DNA of 64,000 nt from assembly GCA_012976225.1 (NCBI GenBank), contig JAAVVG010000008.1, positions 434,001 to 498,000 of the forward strand. The letters run 5' to 3'. The notes under the pieces were generated by a model that did no database searches, was not told the origin of the DNA, and saw nothing but the letters and a program-made list of their open reading frames with translations. Shown here in pieces: positions 34,166-44,600 of this stretch (position 1 is the stretch's first letter; the number at the start of each line of letters is the position of its first letter). This DNA is from Golubevia sp. BC0850. Taxonomy: Eukaryota; Basidiomycota; Exobasidiomycetes; Golubeviales; Golubeviaceae. Position numbers and translations under genes: made by a program.

Positions 34166-36758
34166 ATGACATCAAATAAATCCAATCCACCTCAAACGCC
34201 AACTCGATTACTGTTAGAAAGAATTCGTCGAAGGTCTTCTCACCAACCTCAACCTCGACGATCTCCTCATCCACTTTCAAACCAACAGCAACAGCAACCT
34301 TCAATCTCAGATCAATCCCTTTCAACTTTCCCAACCAATTTACCAACGACTCCAACTTCTTCCAGTCCTTTCAAGTTACCTAAAGACACTCCAACTGCTT
34401 CTCACAACAATCAAGATGATCTAGACCGAGACGAAGAGGGAGAGGCCAATGAATCCTTGACTTCTGAAATCCCAGACGATCAACAAAAGGAAGTTGAAGC
34501 TTTAGAAGCTCATTTCGATCAACTCTTACTTCATTCTACCAGGTACGAATCAGAATTAGAGAAAGAAAGAGAAGAGAATGAAGGCTTAAGAAAGAAATAT
34601 GCTAAAGTTAAGAGGTTGAATGAGGAGTTGGAGAGAAATGTGAGTATACAGGGCTATAGCCCAGGGTTCGGTTTGCTGAGAGGAGAACTGGATTAACCTC
34701 TCATAGAGCCTGTCCTTTACTTTGAATTGAGAATGGTCTCAAAATTTAGACTAAGAAGTGATGCTTCAAGGACGCAGCGTTCTTTTATCGCTTAACAAGC
34801 AAGGCCAGGCAACTCACCCCTCTCTCTTCCTCTCCCAGATGCGTGAACAGACAGGAGGTCTGACAAGAGATGCAGCAGTCAAATTGGATAGAGAGTTCAA
34901 GTCACAGGAACTGGTCAGTACTCAAATCGGAATGCAGGAGACAAAGAGTTCCGCTTTCCGTTCCCACCAGGTTCAAGCCCTTCACCCCTCCTTATTTCCT
35001 CTTTTTGATTGCTGTCCTTCTAAATTGACCTTCTGTCGTCTCTCATATTGTTCTCCTCCAGATATTAACCGGACTTCAAAGAGAGTAAGTCCTTTCCTCC
35101 TAAACCTTCCATCTCCTCTTGGCTTCTCTTTCTAACCCCCCCCTTTTTTTCTCTACTTTCTCTCACAGTAACGAATCCAAAACCCTTCAAGTAGAATCAA
35201 TGCGTAGAAGAATGAAAATCATGTCTGATCATTTATCAAAACAATATGGTTCTTCAGATTGGGAATCTGTAGTTGGTTTAACTACTTCAACCAATCTCAA
35301 TTTAGACGATTCTTTAACATTCAAGGAAACTTCAGAAGTTGCTAAGGTATTAGGTTATGGTTTTCAAGATGAAGATTTACAACTTTCTAAAGATCAAGAT
35401 GAGAGAGATAAGGGAGAAGTGCCACCTCCACCTATTCTGAGAAATCTTTCTCCTTCCAAAAATCCAAGTTTTGAAGAAAGGGAAAAACTTACGTCCCCAG
35501 CTAAAAAAAATCATCAATTCTTTGGAAAAAGTTCAATTTTAGATGGAAGTCTTGGTCCAGATTCAAGTGTTTATCAAGATGCTGGAGATTCAAGTTTCGT
35601 GTCTACAATTGAATCAAACAATTTTAATGAACCTTTGAATTTCAATCCAAATTCAAACGCAAAATCAAGTTCCAACATCAATTCAACCTCCACTTCCAAT
35701 TTCTCCTCTCAATCTAGTTTATCAAATCTTCTTCAACCCAATTCCAATTCCAATTCTGAAAGACTAGGATCAATAACCCCTCAAAAAGTCGACAAGTCTT
35801 CAACTCCATCTTCAATTAATTTAGCTTCTGTGAATTTAGATCCTCAATCCTTACTTTCTTCAGTTCAAGCTATTAGATTATTGATCTCTGGTTTTGAAAA
35901 ACAACATGCTTTGAGAAGTATGGAATTGGATGGGTTGATTGATAAAGCTGTTGAAGCTAGGCAGAAAGCTAGTGAAAGAGCTGAGACAGGTGTCAAGGAG
36001 GAAATGGAGAGGAAGTTTGGCAAGGTGGAGAGTTGAGGATGGGGTTGATATTTGGTCCATAGAAGAGGAAGAGAGATTGGGAGAAGATCATCGACGAGAT
36101 GGTCTTCTTGATGAAATTCTTGAGCGCTTCGATGTTTCAGGTCACTTCTATTGCTCATTGACATGTGGACTTCCTATTCGATCTGTCTTCAGGCCTTCGT
36201 TCCTACTCCATTCCCTGTTTTCTCGACTCGTTTCCTTTACATTAGGCTTTCAACATTTATTCGCTCCCTTATTTCTTCTGATTTCTCACGTTCTTCATAT
36301 CTCTCCATTCTTTTGTATTTCTTTGTTTCTGCTCAATTCAAATTTTCGCTGGGTTCACTCATTCTCCTTCCTTTCGGACCTGACGAGAAGGGACAAGTCC
36401 TGGAGTTCCCATCAGCTTGGAAGCCGTTGTTAGTAGCTCTGAGATGGATAGCTGGGGAAAAAAGCCTCATGTTCAACGATAGGCTTCTAGATCGACTTCA
36501 AGAGGTAAGCTTTTCGGCATGTTCCCACCTTCAGAAACAATCTCCTGTTCTGGTTATGTCTCAAGTCATCCACTTCTCTTTACTCTTCAAAGCCGTTTTT
36601 TAGACCTCCCCATGCAAGCTTTCTCGCTTTTGTTTTCTCTGATTCGTGAGTCGCAGCCTCCTGAATCTTTCCTCTCACCTTCCAATTCAAACCAAGCAAG
36701 ACAGGCTCAGACGGGAAAGGTGGGAAAGTGGGAAGATGACGTAAAGGGAAGGTTATAA
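34166..36758 (+). CDS. Unassigned coiled-coil protein
   Basis: I do not recognise this family. Exons by best phase fit: 34166-34639, 34839-34913, 35062-35084, 35169-35989, 36063-36140, 36398-36504, 36657-36758 (559 codons). The N-terminus is Gln/Pro/Ser-rich. Coiled coil begins near residue 110 (EVEALEAHFDQLLLHSTRYE) and continues through KLDREFKSQELILTGLQRDN and VESMRRRMKIMSDHLSKQYG. A Ser/Asn-rich linker follows, and a second helical part (SVQAIRLLISGFEKQHALRS). The C-terminal part has EEERLGEDHRRDGLLDEILE and a tryptophan-rich helix, FPSAWKPLLVALRWIAGEKS. The borders near 35989 and 36398 use weak signals and could be wrong. A cytoskeletal or spindle role would be a guess. The stop is 37 bp from that of GH92. 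Confidence 0.68.
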
Positions 36759-36795
36759 ACATTCGCACGAGGGACTAATGATCGGATCGACAACC

Positions 36796-39752
36796 TCAAA
36801 AACCTTTGCCAGCGGTCTCAAAGCTGAAGCCGCCAGTCCCGACAGAAGGAGGCAGATCCCCTCTCTTAGATCCAAATCTTGATGGGGTTTTTCCAAGAAC
36901 GAGGTGAAGATGACCGCCGTCCAAGAAGAAAGATTGATGTTCGATCCAGTTACTCGTGAAAGGTTCGTTATTGAACGTAGCTGAGACTATGTATCTGAGT
37001 TTGAGAGAAGTTAAAAAAACATTAGTTCAAAAAAGGAAAACGCCACTAAGTCACACTCACTTGTTTTCTTTGGCTCCATCCCAGTTCTCGGTTGTCAGTT
37101 TAGCGACGTTGCCAGTGATTTGAGAGGTGATCTCGAAAGCTGGCAGTAGAGGAGTGGCGAGAAGATAGACAGAGGTTCCTGCTACTGGAAAGAACCCGAG
37201 AAACATCCAGGCGACAAAGGCTCCTTCTGCTCCGGAGTCGTCCTGTAGGAATGAAAGTACAAAGACTAGGTGAACCAAAACTATCGAGTTATCATCAGTT
37301 TCATCTCTACTCACATTTCCTGGAATCCCGTTGAGACTCGTGTTGAAGAAAGTTCGATACGTTGTGAGTACTCGATCGACAGTCTTGCTATAGCCATTGA
37401 GAGCGTAATTTCCAGCATAAGAAGGCAAAAATCCTGGTTCATCTCCCTGTGAAAAGAAAAGTAGCAGGTCAGGAATTCTCGAGATAGAATTGCAGAATCT
37501 GAATCGACTTCGTCAACTCACCACGTCGCCATACTCTTTCTCCCAAAGATGATCTAGCCTCTCAAGATAAGTCTCGTCACCTCCCATCTTCTGAACCGAT
37601 TGGCTCATATGACCAGGAGAGTAGAAAGAGTACTGCCAAGCCGAAGCTTCGTAGAAAGCGGTATCATCCTCGATCTTCAGGTAGCATGTTCCGAATTGGT
37701 AGGCGGGAGAGCACCTTCTCGGATCTTGATAGTCCCAACTTCCGTTCTCGAATTTGGGTTGAAGGAAGCCTTTGAATCCGTCACTTTCCAAATCATCGTT
37801 CCAAACATTCTCCCAATCCTTCGACTTCTCCATGTACTTCTCGTAGAGATTCTTCTTCCCTAATCCAGCTGCCACCAGAGCGATTCCGAAATCGTTGTAA
37901 CTGTACTCTTGAAGTCTAGAAACTGATCTTCCTGGAGTGACGTTGGCTCCAGCCGGAGAATCTCCAGATCCATTCCGGTTGGAGGGAAGATATCCTAACT
38001 CGTTTCTGATTTCGATTCCGCCTCTTCCGACTAGACCCCAGTCGTGAGGGATCACTTCTGAGTCTTTCAGCATAGCTTCCAAGCCTTTTTCCCAGTTGAT
38101 ACCTTTGCGAATTCCTTTGACGTAGCTATCAGCTAGAAGAGTGTCTCCGTTCGATCCTCCTTGAACCTGCCCGTAGGTTTGCGAGATTCGACATTCAGGC
38201 AGCCACCCATCATTCTTTTGAATGTCTATCATTGATCTGATGACTTCAGCTTGGGTGTCAGGTCGAATGATGCTGTAAAGAGGATGGACCACTCTCACCG
38301 AATCCCTGCGCGAAGAAGACAGAGGAAGTCAGTCAAAGCTGGTCGTCTTTCGTCGCTGAGAATCTACCCACCAGATGCAATACATCGAATCAAATATAGG
38401 CTCTTTACTTTCCCAGTGAGGATTATCGCCGGTAACGTTAGTGGGAGCAATGAAGGTTCGATAGAAACTGGAGTAAAAGTTGATGACTTCGTTCTTCTCG
38501 ACTCCTTCTAAACTTGGTCTGAAGGTCTCTCCCAAAATCTGATTCCAACTCTCTCTGCTTTCTTTCTTGATCTTGTCGAAGTCGGTCTGCTCCCTCCAAT
38601 CTCTCAACTCTTCATCCAAGTAATCACATGCCTTTTCTTGATCAACCCAACTGATTCCCATCCGAATCGGCACGACTCCATCGTTCTTCTCTAGCTGCTT
38701 TTTGTTCAATTTCAGTAAAACTCCTGCTTGACTATACTTGGGCGGATTAGACAGATGAGTTCCGGTCTGAAGAGTATCATTGATCCAGATTGAACTTTCA
38801 TCAACTCCCGGAACCGTCGAGCAGAAGTGAATCTTGAAGGGTTGTTTTCCAAAACTGGACAAGTATTTCCCAGAGCCTTTGATGACTGCCACCTTCTCTT
38901 TCGAGATAGAGATTAAAAGTGACCCCTCACCTTGATAGGTATGATCTAGATCGTTAGTAAGATCCAGGAGAATGGTAACATCACCTTTCGGTTCTTGCTC
39001 TCTTCCTAGTTGGAAAGGAACTTGTACCCCTCTCTTCGATAGCTTCTTTCCGTCTGGAACATCTAAACCAGTGTTAGGCATCAACTTCATTGCCTGCTTA
39101 AAGTCGAATCTACTCAAAACAGAATGACTGGTAGTGGTAGTCTGACTCTTGACTCCATTCTCTAACTCTAAACCGAAGAATCCAGGCTCTGACTTCACGC
39201 TTCCAATCTTCTGATTGATTCTTCTTTCTTTCTCCATCAATGGACACCCAAGACTGTTCTTATCCGAGTACGAGTAAGGTTGAGCATATTGGCAGTATTG
39301 TGGCAGCACTTTGAATTGTCCCAGAGACGCGGAACCGCCTGTCCCATCGTCAGCAGTTGGGATCAAGCCCAAAACAGAGCTACTGATGGGAGGAGGAAAG
39401 CAGGATAGTAGCGATAGAGATGAGCGAAGCTTTATGTGAATAGTCTGATGGGGTTCTGTCTTACTTGTCGGACACGTAACCTCCTTGATTGTCTCCATTG
39501 GTGGTTGCATAGACTGCCTTAGTCACTCCATGAGGTCTTGTTGCTCCTGGAAGACAGAGAAGGAAAGCCTGTCTCTTTTTCATTGACCTATAGTGATGAA
39601 GATAGAACGAGATCTTACTCACCAGTGAAAACGTGTCCACCATTAAGAGAACCGATTCTAGGATCGACGTATTGAGAAGGATCTTCAACTGAAGAGCAAA
39701 TTGTAGAACCAATCACACCCGAAAGGATCCAGAAAGTGACAAGGTCTTTCAT
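36796..39752 (-). CDS. Glycoside hydrolase family 92 (alpha-mannosidase), secreted
   Basis: GH92 enzymes are Ca-dependent exo-alpha-mannosidases, mostly alpha-1,2. Exons on the minus strand: 39752-39623, 39546-39465, 39382-38372, 38305-37522, 37446-37315, 37242-37061, 36994-36796 (839 codons). A signal peptide (MKDLVTFWILSGVIGSTICS) precedes VDPRIGS, the usual GH92 start. Family blocks include ATRPHGVTKAVYATTNGDNQ, DDGTGGSASLGQF, FDSMYCIWWDSVRVVHPLYS, DEPGFLPSYAGNYALNGYSK, NGIPGNDDSGAEGAFVAWMF and FFPVAGTSVYLLATP. The last exon adds the C-terminal beta part (YIVSATFNNEPFTSNWIEHQ). Length fits the family. Fungal GH92 enzymes trim high-mannose glycans outside the cell or in the wall. Shared promoter with ISD11. 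Confidence 0.94.
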
Positions 39753-39981
39753 CCTTTGGGTTGCGATGAGTGGGTGAGTGAACCAAATAAAATCTCGAAA
39801 GCCGAGATGTTCTTCTCCCAACATCATCGCATCATCATCACCTTCTCGAAAGTCTTCCTCTTCAACTTGACATCAAAACATCAATTCTGGTATCCAGACT
39901 CCAGTTCAAAGCTACTCAAATCAAGAAGTTTAGTTTGTTCATCGACGTATCCTCACACGACACCACTCACTCAAAATCATC
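39753..39981. promoter_or_regulatory. GH92 / ISD11 divergent promoter
   Basis: The 229-bp space between the two diverging starts. No clear TATA box is seen. Confidence 0.45.
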
Positions 39982-40570
39982 ATGTCTGTAGCCCCAAGTA
40001 GAACTCAACTCTTACGCCTTTACAGAGATTACCTAGGTACTGCTCAATCTTTCGTGAGTCTTCAGTCATTCCCTACGATCCCTCTTCTTCTGAGAGCAGA
40101 TAGCCTCTTTGCTGACCTTTTCGCCTTCCTTGCTTGCTCCTTTGCCTTCTCAGTCATCATACAACTTCAGAACCTACTTCCTTCGACGTTCAAGAGATTT
40201 ATTCAGATCGAACTTATTACCAGCATCACAGGCAAAGTTAGCATCTCCATATTCAAAAGCCTCTTCTTCAACAGTTCCACTTTCCCCTTCCTCTCTCTCA
40301 TCTCCTTCTCCAACTTCAACTGATGGGGCTTCTTCAACACTCTCTGGTGAATCTGCTCCCCCAAAATCATCTAGTTCACAATCAAATTTAAGTGAAGAGG
40401 AAAGAATTACAGCCTTTTATAACACAGCAAAGGAAGACTTAAAAGCTTTGAAGAGAGCTGCTTTCACTAATAGGATGTATGAGGGTGAAAAATTGGTGGT
40501 GGAGAAACCTCAATTGATCGTTGGAGGGGGAGGAGCTGGAGCTGAGAATGATGCTAATGCTAGAAACTAG
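39982..40570 (+). CDS. ISD11: LYR-motif protein ISD11 (LYRM4), with insertion
   Basis: Isd11 stabilises the mitochondrial cysteine desulfurase Nfs1 in Fe-S cluster synthesis. Exons: 39982-40053 and 40154-40570 (162 codons). The LYR motif is in RTQLLRLYRDYLGTAQSF, followed across the intron by SSYNFRTYFLRRSRDLFRSN, the Isd11 signature. The C-terminal helix reads FYNTAKEDLKALKRAAFTNR and MYEGEKLVVEKP, again matching Isd11. Between them, from about residue 58 to 105, sits a Ser/Pro/Thr-rich insertion that most Isd11 proteins (about 95 aa) lack. A Gly/Ala/Asn-rich tail follows. The insertion is in frame and has no splice-site pair that would remove it cleanly, as far as I can see. Confidence 0.88.
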
Positions 40571-41661
40571 ATTGTCTTTGGTGAGAAATTTGGGGAAGAG
40601 GGAGGTGAATTGAAAAGGTTACATTGTGAGGTATTATGAATGGACAGGTCGAATGAACTAGAATTCACTCCTCGACAAATTCGGTTGACTGTATGCTTAT
40701 CATTCGCTCATCAATCTCGTGTATGATTTGGTCTTTCCATTTTATCGAGAGGAGGTTCGAAGGAACTTCCTCCACTACCGTCCCTAGTTGCTGCGCTTCT
40801 TGAGGCTCTTCAACTCTCTCGAACCGCTCAACAGATTCACTTGTCTTCCAATTCCAAAGCTTCTCTCATTCCACCTCAGCTCGACTTCCTCCAGGTAGTC
40901 CAAGGCGACATCCTTTCTCCTTCCTTACCGTCTCTCCAGAATTGGAAGATTCTCGTCTGAATCCTTCTCTTTAATCTAAAGGATCTTTCCGCGAGGCTTG
41001 TTTGTCAACAGGACTCGTCTTTTCCTTTTGTCGAAGGTTAAATTCAAGATCTTAAGTAGCCGTCTCGAAAAGAAAGTCTATCTGATTTTTGCTCATCTTC
41101 TTTTCGGCGACTTAGACTCTGCTCCAACGAATTATTTTCCTATCTCAAGACACTGCACATTTTCATCAAAGCAGATCAGAGGATCAGAGGTCTTACTTCG
41201 GTGATGTCCAAAGCTTTCTGTTTGCAGAGCGAGGGGAGTCGTGTGTGGCAATTCCCTTGCGTCCAGCGAGTCTACTTACCTGAAACTTTTCTGACCTCCC
41301 TGGTCAATATTTGAACCGGAACCGGTCGAAGAAGGACGGATCTCTGTAGCTTTTCCATTTCGAAAGAGTCACAGTGGACTGCTTAGAGTATGTACGCCCT
41401 CCAGCAATCTGAGATCGTCCTCGCGTCTTACCATCTCACCGATCTCACCCGTTTCTACTCTCTAAGTTTCTACTCACCGCTGAGAGAAAGAGATTTTGAG
41501 AGCAGCCTGACTCATTCTGGCATTCTGGGGAGTCAGAAGGTGACTCACCTCGACCATGCGGGCTTCATTCCTGCGAGTGCCGCCGGTCTAAGATCCTGAG
41601 ATAAGAAAAGAGCTTCTTCTCCTCTTTCCTTCCTCCCAAACTTCTCCTCTCCTTTTAACGT
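40571..41661. other. Intergenic, tandem genes
   Basis: About 1.1 kb before the ABC transporter. It includes small frames without recognisable content. The ABC promoter and leader must be here. Nothing else supported. Confidence 0.5.
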
Positions 41662-44600
41662 ATGGTCAACATTGACTTCGTAGCAGCCTGCTCATTGGAA
41701 TCTATCTGGGTAGCCTCCTCATGCTTGGCTCTCCTACCCAAGAAGAAAATCAAACTTTCTTCAAAGTCCAAGCTCCCTACGAGCGAAGTAGCAACTCACG
41801 CTGCCTCTCAAAGTGAAGTGTCCTATCTCTCGAATCAGAAGGAACTGAAGAAGAAATTTCAAGGGGAGATCATCTTGGAGGAGCAGTTCAAACATCAGAT
41901 TAGTAGAGCTTCAATACTTTTATCCGTCCTCAGTCTCATCATGCTTCTAGCTAGAACTCTACAGAGTGGATTTGGCTACATCATGAAAGACGAACTGAGT
42001 CTAATTCAATTCGAATCTGCAGATGCATTAATATGGCTCAACCTTCTTCTATTAAGTTTCAGTCTGTCAAAATCTTTATCCTACTCTAGGTGCTTCCATT
42101 TGGTTTTTCTCCCATCATTCTCTCTATTGTTTCAGGTTTTCTTACTAGTCACTCCTCCAGATACATTTGAAGCATCAACGACAATCATCAATCAAATTTC
42201 TCAGCACAAGAGAACTCAAGATCTAGTCATCCCAATCCTTCAAAATTCTCTGTTCATCGGTCTGACTGTAGCAACCGCCTTCGTGGCTTCTACAATCCCA
42301 CTAGGTCCTAAAAGAGCATACTCTCCTAATCCAGGTTTAATTCCAGCCAAAGAAGTCACAAACATGTCAGAGGACGGAGCTTCAATATTCGACAGGATCT
42401 TCTTTACCTACTGCTACCCGATCGTCTCCAAGGTCAAGAAGAATGGGAAGCTCACTCTGGATGATGTACCGCTTCTGGACACAAGTATGAGAACCGAGGT
42501 ACTGGGAGCAGAATTTGAAGGGAATCTGAGAAATGAGAAGGCGAGAACCCAGAAGAAGCAGGGAGAGAAGAAGGTTCAAAGCTCCCCTTGGCCTGTTTTC
42601 TGGGCTTTACTCAGAGCCAACCTTCGGACGTTCGGTTTGATGACGATCTCAGGGCCATTCGTAGCTGCTTCTTTCTACGCTCCCGTGAGTAATTAGAATG
42701 AAGGGTCAAACAATCGATCTCTCGAGCTCTGGAGAGCAAATGCTGAAACCTGCTTCCTTTCGATTTTCCACGTTCTCTGTTATCCCCGTAGGCTTTCTGC
42801 CTCAATAGAATTGTACACTTTCTCGAGGTCAACGAGGTTTCTCCAGATCCAGAGCACCAATCTTCTTTCTATCGGCTACAAAATGGAGGAGTCTACTGCG
42901 TTCTTCTTGCCTTCGTCTCCCTCGCTGGAGGAACTCTTCAGAACACCTTCTTCGTGAGTCGCTCAAGGAAATCGCCTCCGGCTGATCACGACTAACTCCT
43001 CTCTTGAATCATGTTGTGTTGCAATCAGTCTTATGCGGGAGAGCTGAACACCAGGATCAAAGTTCAACTGAACGCCAGCATCTTTTCGAAGACTCTTCGC
43101 AAGAAAGACATCAGTTCCGGAGCCAGCTCTTCTGCTATAGCCACTGAAGAAGATCAGAGCTCGGTTCCAGGTCAAAGTTCAAATCAGAAGAAGGAAGAGG
43201 ACGAAGATTCATTCAAATCGAAGGCTCAAGTGATTCAACTATCCTCTGTCGATGCTAATCGAGTGTCGATGTTTTCGATGCACTACTTTGCTCTGGTTAT
43301 GTTCCCGTGCGAGCTACTCATAGGAGGAACCTTCATCTACAAAATTCTAGGAATCTCAGCTTTGGTTGGAATAGCGGTTTCTATAGTTACTGCACCTCTC
43401 ACGTCTTGGGTCGCTAAGCAGCAGGGAGGAATTCAGAAGAAGTTGCAAGTAGCTCGAGACAAAAGAGTCTCGGTGCTCAACGAAGCTTTTGGTGCTATTC
43501 GTATGATCAAGGTGAGTCTCGATTTCGAGAGAGATCTGTTCTTACCCCCTAACCGATCTGTCTCGCTGTCTTTTCTCCCTCTTCCAAGTTTGCCGCTTGG
43601 GAGCAGAAAATTCAGGAAAAGGTGCTCAAACTCAGAGGGACGGAACTGTTCTATCAGAGACTGAGCTTTGTGATCGATGTCATCCTTGGAGGGCTCTTCA
43701 TCATCACTCCAAATGTTTCGATTCTCGTAACTTTCGGGTGGTTCGTCTTCATTCAAAAAGAGACTCTGAAACCCTCGGTAGCGTTCTCAGCCATCTCAGT
43801 TCTTCTTGAACTTCGTTACTTGTTAAGGTCAGTTCGCGCTTTGCTGTTTCTTGACTCCTCTCCACAACAACTCACACATCCAAAATCTCGCCCTCTTTCC
43901 CTTTCTTTCTCTCGTCTAGTCACGTTCCTGAATTGGTTTCAGCAATAGTTAGCTGTTGGGTCTCAGTCAAAAGGATCGCAATCTACCTTGGCTCAGAAGA
44001 AGTCGAAGCTGTCGCTGCAGCAGAAGGAGTCGTCACCATCCAATCCGCAACCATCAGCTGGCCAATCGAGATCGAAAGTAGCGGTCCCAGTGGAACCTCT
44101 ACTCCTCTAGCTGAATCCTTCAAGTTGAGAGACATCGACGTCGAGTTCAACTTGATGTCGCTCAACTTGATAGCTGGACGGACAGGAACAGGAAAGACTC
44201 TTCTTCTTCTAGCTCTACTTCACGAAGCCGAAGTCTCTGCGGGTCAGATCCAATCCCCTCGATCTCCTGCCGATGCCATTAAAGGAGACAAGAACGAGAT
44301 CATCCCTGCTGCCGAGTGGATTCGAAAGGACCTGGTCGCCTACGTTCCTCAGTCCGCCTTCCTCACCAACGCTACTATCAGGGAGAACATTCTCTTTGGG
44401 CTGCCGCTGGACGAGAAGCGTTACAAGGAGACGATCAAAGCCTGCCAGCTCACAGCCGACCTCAACATTCTGGAGGATCACGACGAGACGGAAATCGGAG
44501 AAGATGGAATCGGTCTCAGTGGAGGTCAAAAGACGAGAGTTTCCATCGCTAGAGCTTTCTACAGCAGGGCAGCAACACTGCTCCTGGACGACGTCTTGGC

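Noticed and set aside
34970-35000. GGTTCAAGCCC string as a tRNA B box
   Set aside because: No A box or foldable acceptor stem around it, and it lies in an intron. No tRNA was found elsewhere by eye.
36025-36062. Short 31-38 nt intron after KFGK in the coiled-coil gene
   Set aside because: It is shorter than typical introns here. The GTGTCA donor at 35990 keeps the same downstream phase with a 73-nt intron.
39753-39827. Longer start for GH92 at 39827
   Set aside because: It would put 25 residues ahead of a clear signal peptide; the ATG at 39752 begins the signal peptide properly.
42091-42136. Intron-like GTGCTT...TTTCAG in the first ABC exon
   Set aside because: Removing its 46 nt would give an early stop; the reading is open without it.
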